The notes: generated by a model from the sequence alone, not told the origin. A stretch of DNA of 64,000 bases from Oscheius sp. JU75 (GCA_037178855.1 JASJZC010000003.1:186001-250000), one strand, 5' to 3'; positions 21,291 through 34,392 are shown, counted from the first letter of the stretch. Made by a program: numbers and translations.

Positions 21291-22043
21291 AGATTGCACA
21301 TATCTTCAGCTGATACTTATTTGATCAAGACAGTGGCTAAGACAACTGATCCTTGTGACGGACAGAGGGACAGAACCATACTCCAGCCCCGTTTTAGCAA
21401 GGAACTAGCGGTAGTCTACTCACAATCAAAGAATACTACAGAGCTTTGACTGTCCCTCCTAGAGACCTGAAAAATCAGCATTCTTTCGATGTAGTTGAGT
21501 AGCCGCAGACGGTCATGAACCCGACCATTACCCTTTTCAAACTATTCGGAAACAAGGAAGTTTGGGCTTGACTCATCATTCTTTGAGCCTTAGCAAAAGT
21601 TAAGCCTAACCAAAAGACCAGAGTGCCGGTTTGTTGAAAACAAATGGTGGGAGGATCGGACAGTGTTTGCAAAATAGGTGCAGGGTAGAGACAAGAAGCC
21701 TCAATGAGAATGGGATGCAGAAAAAAAGGAACAAACTTTGAACAAACAGTTCCAATTTGTGTCCAACACCTTCCGGAGGAAGTGACACTTCACACAAAAA
21801 AATGACATGGCACTTGAACTTGAGCGGGGCGCGGGAGGTCCAACTTTTCAAAAAAGGGCCAAATTAGCGGGAGGAACAATGGTCACACAGATGCTGAGAA
21901 AAGTATGTAAGACAGAGAAGTTGAGGCTCGATAAGATCTCGAAAAAGAAGGCCCAAGGACAGGGAGAGAGCGAGGGTGACAGGGGTCACCTGCCGGTTAT
22001 TGAAATAGAAAGGAAGCTTAGAAAAATGACTGGCAGTGGCGAA

Positions 22044-22072
22044 TCTCTCTCTCTCTCTCTCTCTCTCTCTTT
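22044..22072. repeat. (CT)n microsatellite
   Basis: About 14 uninterrupted CT units followed by ttgaaatttg. Similar tracts occur at 30021-30046 (CT) and 24557-24572 (AG). Confidence 0.9.
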
Positions 22073-25000
22073 GAAATTTGGTCGACCATCTGCATAGCGA
22101 TGTTTATACATGAGCTCGTTAGAGGTCAAAAGATCAACAAAAAGAAGAGAAAACAGTATTACGGAATGAGTCAGTTCGAAAAGTAAAGAAACTGGCCGGG
22201 AAGGAGGAAATAGGTGATCAGGATCAGTTTACCAAAAAGTATACTAATAATAAGATGGCATGCCATCCATCCTCCCACTTTATGGCTAAAACCAGCTGAT
22301 TAGTTCTTCCTCAGGCAGTGACCGCTACTGGTTTTCGTTGGTCTACACATTATGTTTATCCCCCTAGTACACTTTTCGCTGAATTGGAAACACTTTCACT
22401 AGCAGAGTTTTGGTTGTCAAGTGATGGCTCAGACGGAGTGAGAATAAGTAAGGGAACTTTTGGTTAGGCTTGACTGCCTAAGCCTAAGTCTAATAGAGTG
22501 AGGGTCTAGAGACCCAATGAAAATTGATAGTCAAGTCATGGTTCAGAGCCAGATACTGTCTAACGGTAAGTGACAGTCAGAGACAGGATGAGTAAAAGAA
22601 CTGACTCTTTCCCTTTGGTAGTCATGCCTAATAAAGTAAGAGTCTAATACCCAAAGATAGTCAATACTTATACAGTAAAGCTTAGTGGTTCATAGGTAGT
22701 CGAGAGTGAAAGTAAGAGCCAGTCAAGAATGGGTAACAGGGTAATAAGATGAATGGTCAATAACACGATAAGGAACTGACTGTGAGAGAGACAGAGACAG
22801 TGATAGAGAGCTGTCAGTTAGATCAGCCTCATAAGTGTGAGGAAGGTAGGTCACGACAGGGACCGTACATAGAGACAGAGAGACGGAGACAGAGAGACAA
22901 GAATACAGGGATACAGAGAGATAGAGATCATAACTGTCTGCCTCACTCTTTCTCCCAATGTACCTACAAACCAAACGGGTGATTTATTACTCTCGGCTGC
23001 ACAGAAATCAGGTTTCCAGGAACAATATTTGGTCAAGAAAAAAGATCAAGAACATTGGAAAACGGAGAGATGGAAAGGAATTCGGGCCCCTGAACAAGAA
23101 GAAAACGGTTTTCGGCTGGGTCACATTACACAGAGAGAGAGAGAGACAGGACGACAGTTAGTTAGTAGCCAAATTGATTGTGTAGCAGAAAAGCTAGCCC
23201 TTTTCGACAAACAGTTGACGAGAGTTGATACGAGAGTTGATACGAGAGAGAGAGAGAAACAGCTGAATTATTTGGAATTTTTGGGCCGTCGGAGCGGCTT
23301 GCGTAATCACTAGGTCAGTGCGCCAAAGTGCGCGGTTTTTGTTGACGATTCCAATAAGCAATAGGTGTCGATGTCTTTGGTGTTTTCTTACTGCTTAGAA
23401 GCTGTCTAACTGTGGCTGTAAAGATGCAGCCACAAAGGCAGCGCTGTCCAACTGTGGCTGAGAAGAATAACACAACGAGCGAGGTTCGCAATAAGTTACT
23501 GTAAAAGTTGAAAAATAGAGAAAAATACTCAACTGACGTCAGAAGAAGCCTGGTAAGAGCAAACACCAATCTATGACCTCGGACTGTTAGTTAAAGAGAA
23601 AGGAGAAAGAACCGAACAACAGCTAAAAAGAAAAGAAAATGAAATGCAGAGCTTGGGAACTTATACGAGAACAACTACCGCTATTAATGGACCCATGGAG
23701 ATCAGCCTTGGTGCCGTCACAGAGCGTCTACTTATATACCTTAGACTAACATTGCTATCATTGCAGATGGGGGTGTTTTGAAATGTATTGGTTCAACGCA
23801 CGAGTTCTCTATACAGTTGACCTGTAACACCAAAAAAAACAAGCAGGGGTGTTTGCTTCGGGCACCTGTACTGTTCCGGTTGAAAGTAAAACGAGACGGT
23901 ACGGGTGAGAAGTTTTGAACTGAGACAGTACGGGTGCGACACATTCAAACAAGGCGCTGTAGCTATTTTCACCCCCAAAGTTTTTCTTCTGTCTTTCCCC
24001 TAATCCAATGTCCCGACCTTGACCATCAATCTGCACCCGTACCTCGAAGACAGCTCAAGGCAAAACTTGATCTCCTACAGGCAAAAAAAACTCCTTATAT
24101 GGCTTAATTCACCGTCTCTCGGGGTCGGGAAAAGTGAGAGTACATTTTTGTGGCTGCCAATGGAAAAGTGATGGTGCGAGAGAGATGAGACTGTGCCAAA
24201 ACAGCAAGTGTGTAAGCCCCGAGGATCCTGTCGAGAAACCGAACCTGAACACTGCCTGTGTGGCATGGCATCTGTCAATCTCTGACGGTGGGAAAGCCGT
24301 CAGGGGGGCTAAACCAAATCAAAAGTGGTAAATATAAAAGTGGACTATAGTAGTGAATAAAGAGAGCGCTGGCTAGCAGAAGAAACCGTAACGCCTTATA
24401 TTTTTGAAATAAGCAAAATGGAAAGAAAAAAATAGCAGAGATGTGGTAATAGTTGACGGGGGACCTTTTGAATGGTTCTCTAATTAAAAAGTGACGAGAA
24501 GGGGGTTTCTGGTCAAGAAGCGAGCTTACTGTAGACAGAGTGACAGAAAGACAGAGAGAGAGAGAGAGAGAGAAATCTGAAATGGTTTCAGTGGAATGCT
24601 AACAGGAACAGGTGAGAGACAGTCACAGTCAGGGAAAATCTCTCAAAAAGCCTCCACATATCCCGAAAGGCAAAAAAGAGCGGGATCTCGTGAAGGGCAA
24701 GGTTGTTGCCGTGTCTAGTAAACATCGGAAGCGGACACCGCCCTCTAGAAAGTGACTGCCGAGAAGAGAGATTAAGCCGGCTTGTTTCCTTCCCCCCAGA
24801 ACTGTTACACCGACTGACCTTTTTCCGAGATCCCGCCAACACCTAAGGGGATCTGCCATCAAAGTGAGACGTGTTCCCGACCACGAACGGCACCGGATTG
24901 ATTGGATTAGAACGCGGGGCTAAAGGAGAAAGCCGACGTGACTTTCACCGAAATGGGACAGTCTCATTAGTCACGCAAATCTTTGGATGTCTTTTTGGAT

Positions 25001-25264
25001 AGATTAGGAGATCAAAGCATCAATTTCAAATAGCACCGCAGGCATGTTTATGGTCCCCAAATTGAGAAGGCAAAGAGAGGACCAACATGCATCAGGCTGC
25101 GGTTTTCGTTGTCACATGAAGGGGAACAGAGCGGCTTATAGAAAGAATTGAGAGGAAATGCAGTGACAAGGGCATGTTTTGAAATCGAGGTATTGCAGTC
25201 GTCGACGACAGTTGTGTTCACATTTTATTCATTGCCGTAGCTGGTACAGTGATTCGAGTAAACT

Positions 25265-25550
25265 TCACGGCTAAGAAAGCTTTTTGGAGAAAAAACTAAG
25301 ACCAGGATCGTATTCAGCGACCTCGAAAACCCTACAAAATGTGGAAATAAAAATATTTATGGGCGGAGATCGAACCAGGACCTCCGCATTCGCATGAAGT
25401 ACAAATGTCACCGAGGGTTGTTGTTTCGATTCCCATATTAAACAAAAGTTAGGATTGTTTAGTATCCTAGAAGATTCGGGGTCGCTGAACAGGATTCTGG
25501 TGTTAGTTTTTCCCAAAATGTTCCAATTTATCAGTACGTCGAGTAGGTCG
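25265..25550. repeat. head-to-head pair of tRNA-derived SINE copies
   Basis: The left copy (about 25265-25395) is on the minus strand: reversed, it reads ggttcgatctccgccc, then gaggtcgctgaatacgatcc and tagttttttctcc. The right copy (about 25396-25545) is on the plus strand: gtcaccgagggttg, ttcgattccc, aaaagttaggatt, then gggtcgctgaacaggattct and tgttagtttttccc. The two share the tail but differ in the body, so they are two subfamilies. Confidence 0.65.
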
Positions 25551-26214
25551 AGTTGCTGAGCCTGTGACAGAGAAAGAGAAAAAGAGAGACAGAGACACAG
25601 AGAGACAGAGAGAGAGAGACAGAGGGACAGAGAGACATAGTGACAGAGACACTCTGACATAAAGGTAGTCATGACCTCTATTTTCAAGAATGTTTCGAAA
25701 CATTGGCAGAAGCTTGTTACAAATGGTTTACGAGCGGAACATTAGGAAATTGGATCAGTAGAATCAGAAAAACTTATACCGTCTTCTAGAGCCCCAAATA
25801 GCTATCCTTTCCCATTACTCATACCCATTCATTCGAGACAAATTTGAAAATCACGGGGTCGAGAACGAAGAAGAATTTGTTAGCATCGGTCTGGTAGCCC
25901 ACCCCTCTTTTCAACACAACAATAGAGGGCCCGGCCAGTGAGAAGACGACCCGAAAAAGCGCTAACAATGATGACTGGCAGCGTGAAAAAAACGACCCCT
26001 TAACAAAGGAGGAGACCCCTTCGGACGGTGGCGGACAGAAAGTTACAGCAGAAGTGGCACCCCGAGGGTGGAGACAGTGGGCGCGTGCCAATGTCCAAAC
26101 CGAGAGGACACTTCAGAAACTGTAAATTGATGACAGGAAGAGAGCAAAAGTTCACTATTAGGACAGAGAGCGAGGGACTGCTCCTGGTACACATCAAACT
26201 TTTAGAGGCCTCAA

Positions 26215-26385
26215 GCCAAAAATAATAGTGTTGCGACAGCTTTTTTGGACCCAAACCATGGTTTTCCTGCCTTGCGATGCTCTGCGAGGTTGTAGAATTT
26301 ATCAAACTCTATAACTTTGCCTTTTTTGCGTTTTTGTTGAAAACCACTTCTTGGACCAAAAAAGGATTGTTTTAACTTTTAGCTT
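26215..26385. repeat. foldback MITE with conserved core
   Basis: Arms cttttttggacccaaacca (about 26241) and, reversed, the sequence ending ttggaccaaaaaagg (about 26352-26367) pair. The centre contains gctctgcgaggttgtag ... ctataactttgcc, like the cores of the elements at 6.9 and 41.9 kb. Confidence 0.65.
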
Positions 26386-27261
26386 ATGGAACGCACCCGT
26401 ACCATTTCGCATCGGACTATTCCATGTAAGTAAGATTTTAAATGTAGGATGCTTTTTAGGATGTACCGTCCAAAATCTATTTCAGGAAACTAGGAAAGTT
26501 CAATGCCACGGGACACCCTACTGTCACGAAATGAAACGTGTAAGACAATAAGAGGAATGTGCGTCACTCGCGCCGGAGCGCGAGAGACGGGACATTGAAC
26601 GGCATGAAATAAAACCGCACAGCAGGAGGTAAACAAGCAGTTGGAATGGACTGACGACGCCGTCCACATACACCGAGGCTGAAGGTCACTACTTTCGGCA
26701 TACTTTGAAGAAGTGGAAACGGGGTGCAAGTAGAGGGCAGTGGGGCTAGACTAGACACTTTGAGGGAGGAAAAGTTTGTATCTCTGTCACTCTGTCATTC
26801 TGTCTGTCTCTCTCTCTATCCGAACACGTTGTAAAAATTCGTTTTCCAACCATAACTTTTTAGTTTTACAACCAAAACAGAAAGAAGTAGCCTTGACCAC
26901 TTTGTTCGAAATACTACGCCGAGGTAATTTTTGATGTCTTTACCTTCTCTCAACGAGAATAGTAAGTAGAGACCTCTTGAAAGCCCTGTTCGGGGCGTGG
27001 CGAGACCGCTGACCGAACCTCGACCTTGTTCTAGCAAGTTGATGGAGGAATTCGGCTACCGATTCATGAACTACTATGACTCAAATGTGTTCATTTGTAC
27101 AAGGAGGGAGTTTGCAGAGCGTTTGATTAAGTAAAGACAGTCAGAGAGACAGAGAGATTGATCATCAGATGCTTTCTAAGGATTATCGTGGCTGAAACAG
27201 TCAATTTCCCGGGTAAGGAAGCTTGGTCTGATCCTGTCGCTAACCAAAGTTGCTATTTTTA

Positions 27262-27350
27262 ATACCCTAAGGTTTCGGGGTTGCTGAACATGATGCGGGT
27301 GTTAGTTTTTCTTCAAAATGTTGCAATTTGTATGTATGTCGAGCTGCCGA
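27262..27350 (+). repeat. SINE tail fragment
   Basis: taccctaaggtttcgg, then ggttgctgaacatgatgc and gtgttagtttttcttc match the 3' part of the SINE family. The tRNA-like head is missing. Confidence 0.55.
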
Positions 27351-30020
27351 GTTTTTTTTTGGGATACCTTGTTTCTCGGCAAACTACCGAGAGAGAGACA
27401 GAGAGACAAAGAATCAGAGAGACAGAGAGTCAAAAGCTCAAACTATAACTCAGTTTATTTTCTCTCGCGGACGATACATAACCTAAACAATTGGCCCATT
27501 GCACTCTTTGTTTTAGCCCCACTTAAAAAGTGTCCAGTAATGATTCGCGGTCTTTCAGTTCTAAAAACCAGTTCACAATTTGAATTTAGGCTAGGTCCAC
27601 ACGGAATGAGGGTACTTGAGAGGGTCTTTAAAGGTCATCTTTTGAAAATTCTAACTATGGGGTTGGACTGCCGGAGACAGGAAAAGGAACACGACGCGGC
27701 TACTTGACTATCTGAGGAGGACATGAGACATCCCAGAGCGTCCAGACCGAAAAACTAGATGATATGGGAAAGAGTTAAAGTATCGAAGAGATGATTTATG
27801 ACCATTTCTTGAAAACATTCGGGGAGGAAACGGTCAACAGACAAACATCGTTAATGGAACTAACGTGTGGCCGCCGTGGAACGGGCTGTACGTTTCTTGA
27901 AACTTTTAGAAAGAAGCTTCAAAATGGTAGGAGCGGGAAAACGTCTAAAATGTTGGGAATGTCGGCACTAGAACTAAATGGAAACTTATCACGAAAGAAT
28001 TGATACTGGGAAAGGGTGGAACTGGTAAATTGGCGGGACACGTCTCCCGGAAGGAAAAACGAGCAAGTACGGGTGAGACTCTAAGAGTCTGAGAATTACG
28101 GTAGGATATCTTATGTCTGCCTGTTTACCGGAAGCTATTCGTTATATAGGAATGGCACTCAGTGAGAGATGGTTTTACGCGATAGGGAGAAAGAGCGCCG
28201 GTCTTTCTGCCGGCTATACTGGCCCCTGACCGTGGGAGAAGACGGGGGACAGGGGACAGGAAAAATGTGTTATGAGGACAGATGAAGAAATGTGATAGGG
28301 GATAGAGAGACCGGAAGGGGTTACACTGTCACTGTCCTCTGTCTTTCTGTCTCTCTGTCACTGCCACGGGGGATCAAAAGAGAAAAGGGAGAGGGTGAAG
28401 AACAGTGCTCTCCCCAGACAGTAGAGGGACAGAGTACGACTCTCGACCAATGTCCCCTCCCCTTTGTGCATTCTCCCAAATAGCCATTGTGCCCTTCGGC
28501 ACAGTGCTCTTTTTCAATAGACACCCTCTCTCTCTCTCCTTCCTAATCACATCAGTGACAGTGCCTATGACCTTAGCATCAAAAAGCGCCCAGTTATGAC
28601 TCCCCAAGGCAGAATTACGTCATATTTGGGGGAAAGTGCTTTTGGAGAAAGCCGGTTGACCGCACGAGGGATAGCCTTCGGCGGAAAGTGAAAAGGGCAC
28701 AGACGATGGCAGTGAGGGATCATCGGATTCCTGATAAAAAAGGGTTTTGAATGGAAAGGTGGGAAAGGAGGAAATAGCCTTGGAAGGGAATCGATGCTGG
28801 TATCGCTCTTTACCTGATTAGATTAGTGGATGGGATGATAGCGAAAACGGGTACGCTCTGTTAGTGGAGAAGCAGGTAATGCTGGTTGCAGTCAAGAGAT
28901 TTGTAAGATTAGGACAGTTTCAATATGACTATGGAAAAGAAGGGGGAGAGGGGGGTCAACGAGGCAGAGAAATATTGTGTTTCTCTGTCTCTGTTTCTAT
29001 GTCCCTTCTGTCTGTGAGCAGCATGAGATATCCAATAAGCAGGATGGCAAATAGATTCTGACTGATCGAAAGACAAGATTGGTGAAGAGTCTAGTTCAGA
29101 AGCACTGTATCCCCAGAACAGCACACAAAAAACCTTCCCTCTTTGGTTAGGGTCAACAAGGGTAATGTATGTATTAGTTGCGTAATCGATAGCAAATCAG
29201 CGGTGTGAACACTAAGAGAGACAAGAAACCGGCCGCCGGCGGCAAAAGCACAGCTGAACGGCGAGGGGATCAGTGATGGCTGGAGATGGAGACCGACGTT
29301 GTTAATCTTCACATATTTTGCCACGCGTTTTGGAATTTTTGGGTTTGGCAGAAGTATAGGCAGCTGGCAATATAAAGGAGACGCGAACTGGGAGAAGAGA
29401 TGCGCGACGGTGACACGAAGAAAAGACAACAAGGGAAAGTGTCAGGGGGAAACAAGGGAAAGACAAACTTTGTTTTCTTGTCATCTCTGATCAGATGTCT
29501 GTCTACAGGAAAGAAAATCCGATAAATAGCCACATAATTATGCCGCGTATAATAAACGACCGTTGCGACAAAGGAATCAATAGCCGGAGTTCTAAGTGGA
29601 ATGGTGGAGATGAAAAGATAGCTAGGCGAGACAGGGCGCTCATTAATCGGCTTCTTAGAATTTTTCTTGCCAAACGGCACGGAAGGGGGCAATTTTGACT
29701 GGGGGAAGACAGGAAGACACAGAGAGACGGAGTTAGTTAGTCCTCCACCCGAAAAAAAAAGTAGCATAAAGTGTGCCGAGAAGTTTTATAGTAGACTATG
29801 TTTATGCCTCAGGGCGCAATAGTTCCTCTCTGGAGCGCAAACATTGCGCCATATAGAAAACAGCCCCCTCTCTCGAAGCGTAAACATATAGGCCCCGAAA
29901 AGGCGCGAAAAATTGAAACAGTGATTATAATCGGACGGCGCGCAACAATGAAATGGAACGAGGACTGAACTGCTTTACAGAGATGACGACTGACCCCACT
30001 TTTCATGGCAGAAGGTACTG

Positions 30021-30051
<31 letters not shown>

Positions 30052-30254
30052 GTCTCGGGATGAAAAACAATTGCACAAATAGTCTCCTCAACAGAGAGAG
30101 GGAGAGCTGAGCGGCATGATCAAAGACAAGAGCGACAGTAGGTAGAGAAGTCCTTGACTTTTCTGGGGAACAGAGAGAGTCACAGATGTTTGGGCGTGGA
30201 TTTGAACTTTGATACCGATTGAGAGACAGAGAAATAGAGAGACCAACAGAGAGT

Positions 30255-30620
30255 TAGGAAAGCTTTTCGGAGAAAAATTAAGTGCAGGAGCGGCTTCAGC
30301 GACCTCGAAAACCTTAGACGACGTGAAAAAATTTTTAGTGGCGGGCATCGAGCCCAGACTTTCAGATTACTAGACGGGCATGCTAGCTACTCGGCCATCT
30401 AATGGAAGTTTCCCGAGTTGGTACAAGTACGCCTGTTTCGATTCTATGGTCTGGTAGTTATCGCATTCGTTTGAAGTTTGAACGTCACCGAGGGTTGTTT
30501 GTTGGTTCGATCCCCCTCGGAGACAAAAGTTAGGATTTTTGGGACCCTAGAGGTTTCTAGATCGCTGAGCACGATCCAGATGTTAGTTTTTTTTTTACAA
30601 AAAATGTTTCAACACTATAA
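30255..30620. repeat. second head-to-head SINE pair
   Basis: The minus-strand copy at 30255-30405 reads, reversed, ggccgagtagctagcatg, gtctagtaatctgaaag, gggctcgatgcccg, then the tail gaggtcgctgaagccgctcc. The anticodon-loop-like part resembles tRNA-Thr (AGT). The plus-strand copy at about 30440-30610 has gtcaccgagggttg, ggttcgatccccctcgg and the tail atcgctgagcacgatccag. Same arrangement as at 25.3 kb. Confidence 0.7.
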
Positions 30621-31910
30621 CAATAATATAATACTGAGGAGGCAGAGAGATAGAGCAGTAAGACAGATAGACAGAGACCGGAATATTCAGCTGGTCTAGT
30701 GAACTTGTGACAGTGTGCTGCACACAATCAATGTTAGAGAGCATGCTCTTGACCCCCGATGTGCCCGCCATCGAGACACGGATCTTTGTGTAATCTTTTC
30801 AAAGTCTTCGAAAGTCAAGACACAAGTTTGAAGAGACAAAAAGACTCAATGGAACTTGACAGAATTCAAAAGTCTTAAGGAAATGATCCAGTATCAATGG
30901 AAAGTTTAATGAAAAGTAGACGGGTTAGGTGTGAATCTGACGGGTAAGAGGTGATAAGTGGCTGGCTGGCTTAAATAGTGCCAAGTTGCCGTAGGGCCAA
31001 TGGCAAATAATATTCCGGATCCAGTCGACCTGTAACCCCTGGCGGCAGTTGGGGGTCGAGAGCACACAGACCGAGAAACTGGCTTTCATTTTACCCCTGA
31101 GGGTGGAAAAGATACGTGAGGAAGTTGAGTATCGGTTGCTGGGAGAGAGTAGACAGTCTAGGGTGAGAGTGAGGGATAGAGTGACAGAGACAGTATAGAA
31201 GAAAAAAAGAAGAACTACTAACTTTTTTCAGCAGAAGACGTCGAATGTGTCTGAAAAGTCGTTCTCCACAAGTTGTAGATACTTCTCGAATCCTTCTCTT
31301 CCTTGTCAGATGTTCTTCTTTCCTCGTCTCTCTTGTCTTCAATTCCGAAATCGATGGTTTCTCCCAAGGGCTTCATCTGACCGGCCAACCGATTCAGGTT
31401 CTGGCTTCTCCTTCTTGGGACCAGCTCGAGTCCATCCTCCTGGAAAGATTATTGCGCTGACTGAAGTCCTTGCTGAGTGGGCCGAGCGACACCACGAGCT
31501 CCAAAGGCTTTCAGCAGATAGTCAGCTTTAGAGAGACAGAGTCTGTCGATAGAACTACTTACCAAATTCGGAAGAAAACTGTTAGACGTTGCTGTCGGAG
31601 GTAGAATTGTTCAAATGAGTTTGTAGAGAACGTTTGTTAGCTCGACTTTTTTTGATGTTTGGGGAGACTTGTACAGTCTGACTTGCCAAGATACAGAGGC
31701 CGTCAGATCTATTGTGACAGATTGAGAGAGACTTGGAGACATAAGGACAAGGAACAGAGACACAGAAAGACAGAGAGACAGAAAGTAGATTAAAGTAACG
31801 ATTATTGTTTTTCACCAACCCTGTCTTTGTTGTCTTTGGTCGCTTCTCTCACCCGCCTCTTATCGATCACCCAGCTGGCAAGACAACAGTCTGACCCCTT
31901 CTTTTCTTCT

Positions 31911-33486
31911 ATGATTTCCATCGGAATTGACCTGGGAACTACTTCCATCAAGGTCTGCATAGTTAAAGGACGGTAGGGTTGTTTTCCATCATTTTTACAT
32001 TTTCAGGGAGCCGTTGACTGAGAAAACTGTGAGACATGGAGCTGATATTTTGGGAAAATTGGGCTTGCAGGATGCTTCGAATATTCTCGAAGTTGCTGTG
32101 AGAATTCTAAAGGTGAGACAGAGATAGAGATACTGATAGACATGAACACAAAGTGGGAAACAGGAGACAAAGAGACAGATGGAGAGTGTCTCTGACTGTC
32201 TCCTTCAGGAAACAGTCGCCGAGTTCCGCGATCAGCATATGACAGAGACCATCTCTCGTCTTCGGATAGCCGGTCAGATGCATGGATTGGTTCTTTGGAA
32301 TGAGGACAGTCTACTAGGAGGTAAGAATTCTCACTTTGTTACTGACAGACAGACCCAGGTACTCTCGACTGTTCCCCTCTCTATACCTGGATGTATCCCA
32401 ACCCACAAGATCGTACTCTTCCCGCCCCCTCACGGCCAGTTTATCCAGGCTTTGGTGCTCTAACACTCTTCCAAATGAAGAGTTACGGTAACTGGAATCG
32501 TTGCGGGACCATTATGGATCTCTTTGCCTGTCATCTCTGTGGATTACGGGAAGTCAAGATGAGTTGGCAGTTGGCTGAAAGCTGGGGATACTGTAGTGAC
32601 GGTCGTTGGGATGTCTCTTTGGAAGAGAGAGTCATCGTAGGCTAATTTTCCCGTGCTTGACTCTTTTCCAGGGAAGAATATCTCTTCCGGAGATCATTGA
32701 AGACGACCAGTACTGTCTCGGTCAAGTGGGATTTGATTTTTTAAAAGGACTGGATGTACTGATAACATTGGGAGATCTTCAAGCCTCTATCAAGTCCGTT
32801 GCTGACAAGGGTCTTGACGCGGCTTGTGAGTCAAGAGTTAGAGACAGAGTTACCTTTCAGATCTAATCCTCGGAACTTCCTCCCAGCTCTGCGTCATTGC
32901 TCCCCAATCTGTAACTGTCTCTCACCCTATAGTCGACCGACTACCGTACTCTCTCGACAGAGTAATCCTGGCAGGAAGATCCATGAACGGTGGGAATGCC
33001 ATCGACGCTTTCTTGAAGATGGTAGCCAACTGGAACAGAGACTTGACAGGAACTGAGCCGGAACAACCCGATATCGAAAGACTCTTGAGGCAAGTCGATG
33101 AGCAGGCAGTTGGAAAAATTCTGGTCTCTGCCGTGCCGACGTTTATTCAAGAGAGGGGATTTGCTTTGACTGGCGGGTCAGTGTCTGGACTTGACCACGA
33201 CACTTCTATTGTTCAGGTGAAACATCATCTCTCTGTCTCTCTGTCACTCTGTCACTCGTTCTTTCAGATAGTCCAAGCGATCTGCACCGGAGTTGTGGAC
33301 AATCTCGTCAATCTCTTTCCCCTCCATATCCTCTCATCCTTGGGGATCAAAAGATTGCACATGGTTGGCAATGCCAAGAAGCCTCGTTTTTCCAGAAGGA
33401 TCCAAGACGTGTGTCAAACTATCGGTTTAGATGCCATCCCAGCCAAAAACGATACCTCAGCCGCCTACGGCGCCGCCATTTTTTGA
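31911..33486 (+). CDS. shpk: sedoheptulokinase (FGGY carbohydrate kinase)
   Basis: Seven exons: 31911-31972, 32007-32112, 32209-32320, 32359-32636, 32672-32825, 32861-33216, 33268-33486; 428 residues, slightly shorter than the human enzyme (478). The N-terminus MISIGIDLGTTSIKVCIVKG is the FGGY ATPase phosphate-binding loop. RIAGQMHGLVLWN, then SYGNWNRCGTIMDLFACHL and SWGYCSDGRWDV match the sedoheptulokinase family. LGDLQASIKSV is the second phosphate-binding motif, LAGRSMNGGNAIDAFL corresponds to the SLNGGN block, and the C-terminus NDTSAAYGAAIF closes the fold. The known reaction is ATP-dependent phosphorylation of sedoheptulose to sedoheptulose 7-phosphate in the cytosol, feeding the pentose phosphate pathway. 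All phases close. The stop TGA overlaps AATAAA (TGAATAAAG). Several introns contain degenerate agagacagag runs. Confidence 0.93.
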
Positions 33487-33507
33487 ATAAAGTTCCCACA
33501 TTGACTA

Positions 33508-33717
33508 GAGAGACAGAGAGATGATGTTTCACCTGAACAATAGAAGTGTTGACCGTCCAGACACTGACCCGCCAGTCAAAGCAAATCCACTCTCTTGAAT
33601 AAACGTCGGCACGGCAGAGACCAGAATTTTTCCAACTGCCTGCTCATCGACTTGCCTCAAGAGTCTTTCGATATCGGGTTGTTCCGGCTCAGCTCCTGTC
33701 AAGTCTCTGTTCCAGTT
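33508..33717 (-). repeat. inverted duplication of sedoheptulokinase exon 6
   Basis: This 210-bp block is the reverse complement of about 33028-33244 (3' two-thirds of exon 6 plus the start of intron 6), with a few substitutions and a short deletion in the region opposite ttgaccacgacact. It starts just 22 bp after the kinase stop codon. The spacer between the arms holds the last exon and poly(A) signal. It encodes nothing on its own. Confidence 0.9.
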
Positions 33718-34140
33718 CAGTTAAAGGGGTTCCCAGTCATTTCTAGTTTTCAAACTGTTTGAGTTTTTCAGTGGTTACCAGCCACCTAATGCAGATTTTG
33801 CATCCATTGCTCTGTCATACTGTCCCTTCTAAACCTTGCACCTCGAATCCAACTAACCTAGCTAATCTGATCATTTCTGTCCTGTCAATCGGTCCCTTCA
33901 AATCTTGCCATCCTTTCTGAGTCCTACCAACTGTCTCATTTTTTCCTTTCATTCAACTTTCAACGTGTTAACTGGTCCCGGAAGTTCCTTTGCTCTTCTG
34001 TCATACTGTCACTCTATATCCTCATCCGGTCAACCTGTCCTCTTATCCAATCCGGTGTCACCTCAGTTGAGCTACCACAATCTGAGCGACGTCCCCATGC
34101 TGACTCTCTAGCCACAAACAGAGAGTACAGTCATCAGAGA
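33718..34140. other. intergenic, no supported gene
   Basis: Pyrimidine-rich sequence with repeated ctgtcc/ctgtca words; no coding model found. Confidence 0.4.
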
Positions 34141-34153
34141 GTTTTTTTATAGG

Positions 34154-34392
34154 AACAACTGGGCTGACCAGCAGAGCGTGGGAGAAGAGAAGGAGGTGGA
34201 GACAACTGTCTCTCTTTTGACTCCTACCGATTCAGGCCATGTTCGAATGGACGAAGAAATGAATTTTCTCGAGAGTCAATCGGATAGAGGTTTCTTACTA
34301 CTTTTGTTTTGTACCTCTAGAAATAACTTATTGTTTAAAGGACAGCGGCTGGGTGGGTCAGGAGTGGATGGAGTTCCTAGACGGTCTAGAAA
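34154..34392 (+). other. possible orphan exons upstream of membrane gene 1
   Basis: After ttttttatag (ending 34153), an acidic open stretch reads NNWADQQSVGEEKEVETTVS and continues to DEEMNFLESQSDR. A second open stretch after gtttaaag reads SGWVGQEWMEFLDGLESL and ends before gtaagc. The two cannot be joined in one frame with the visible sites, so this may be a gene relic or an untranslated exon. Family unknown. Confidence 0.25.

Larger units (their letters stand above)
20345..31910. other. 11.5-kb gene-poor, repeat-rich region
   Basis: No model with supported splicing or a recognised family could be built on either strand. The region holds degenerate (GAGACA)n tracts, CT/AG microsatellites, SINE copies near 25.3, 27.3 and 30.4 kb, a foldback element near 26.3 kb, and a tRNA-like relic at 21.2 kb. 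Open frames of up to 150 codons are present but are low-complexity or out of phase with splice signals. Confidence 0.5.

Noticed and set aside
22723-25703. Leu/Ser/Cys-rich frames of 60-140 codons
   Set aside because: They are translations of the (GTCTCT)n and (GAGACA)n tracts.
31245-31531. Frames at 31.2-31.5 kb as an extra exon of the kinase or a separate gene
   Set aside because: No splice-consistent link to the kinase start and no recognisable domain in any frame.
20345-31910. CRISPR array or bacterial mobile element in the repeat-rich stretch
   Set aside because: Repeats are irregular SINE, foldback and simple-sequence units; the surrounding genes are spliced eukaryotic genes.
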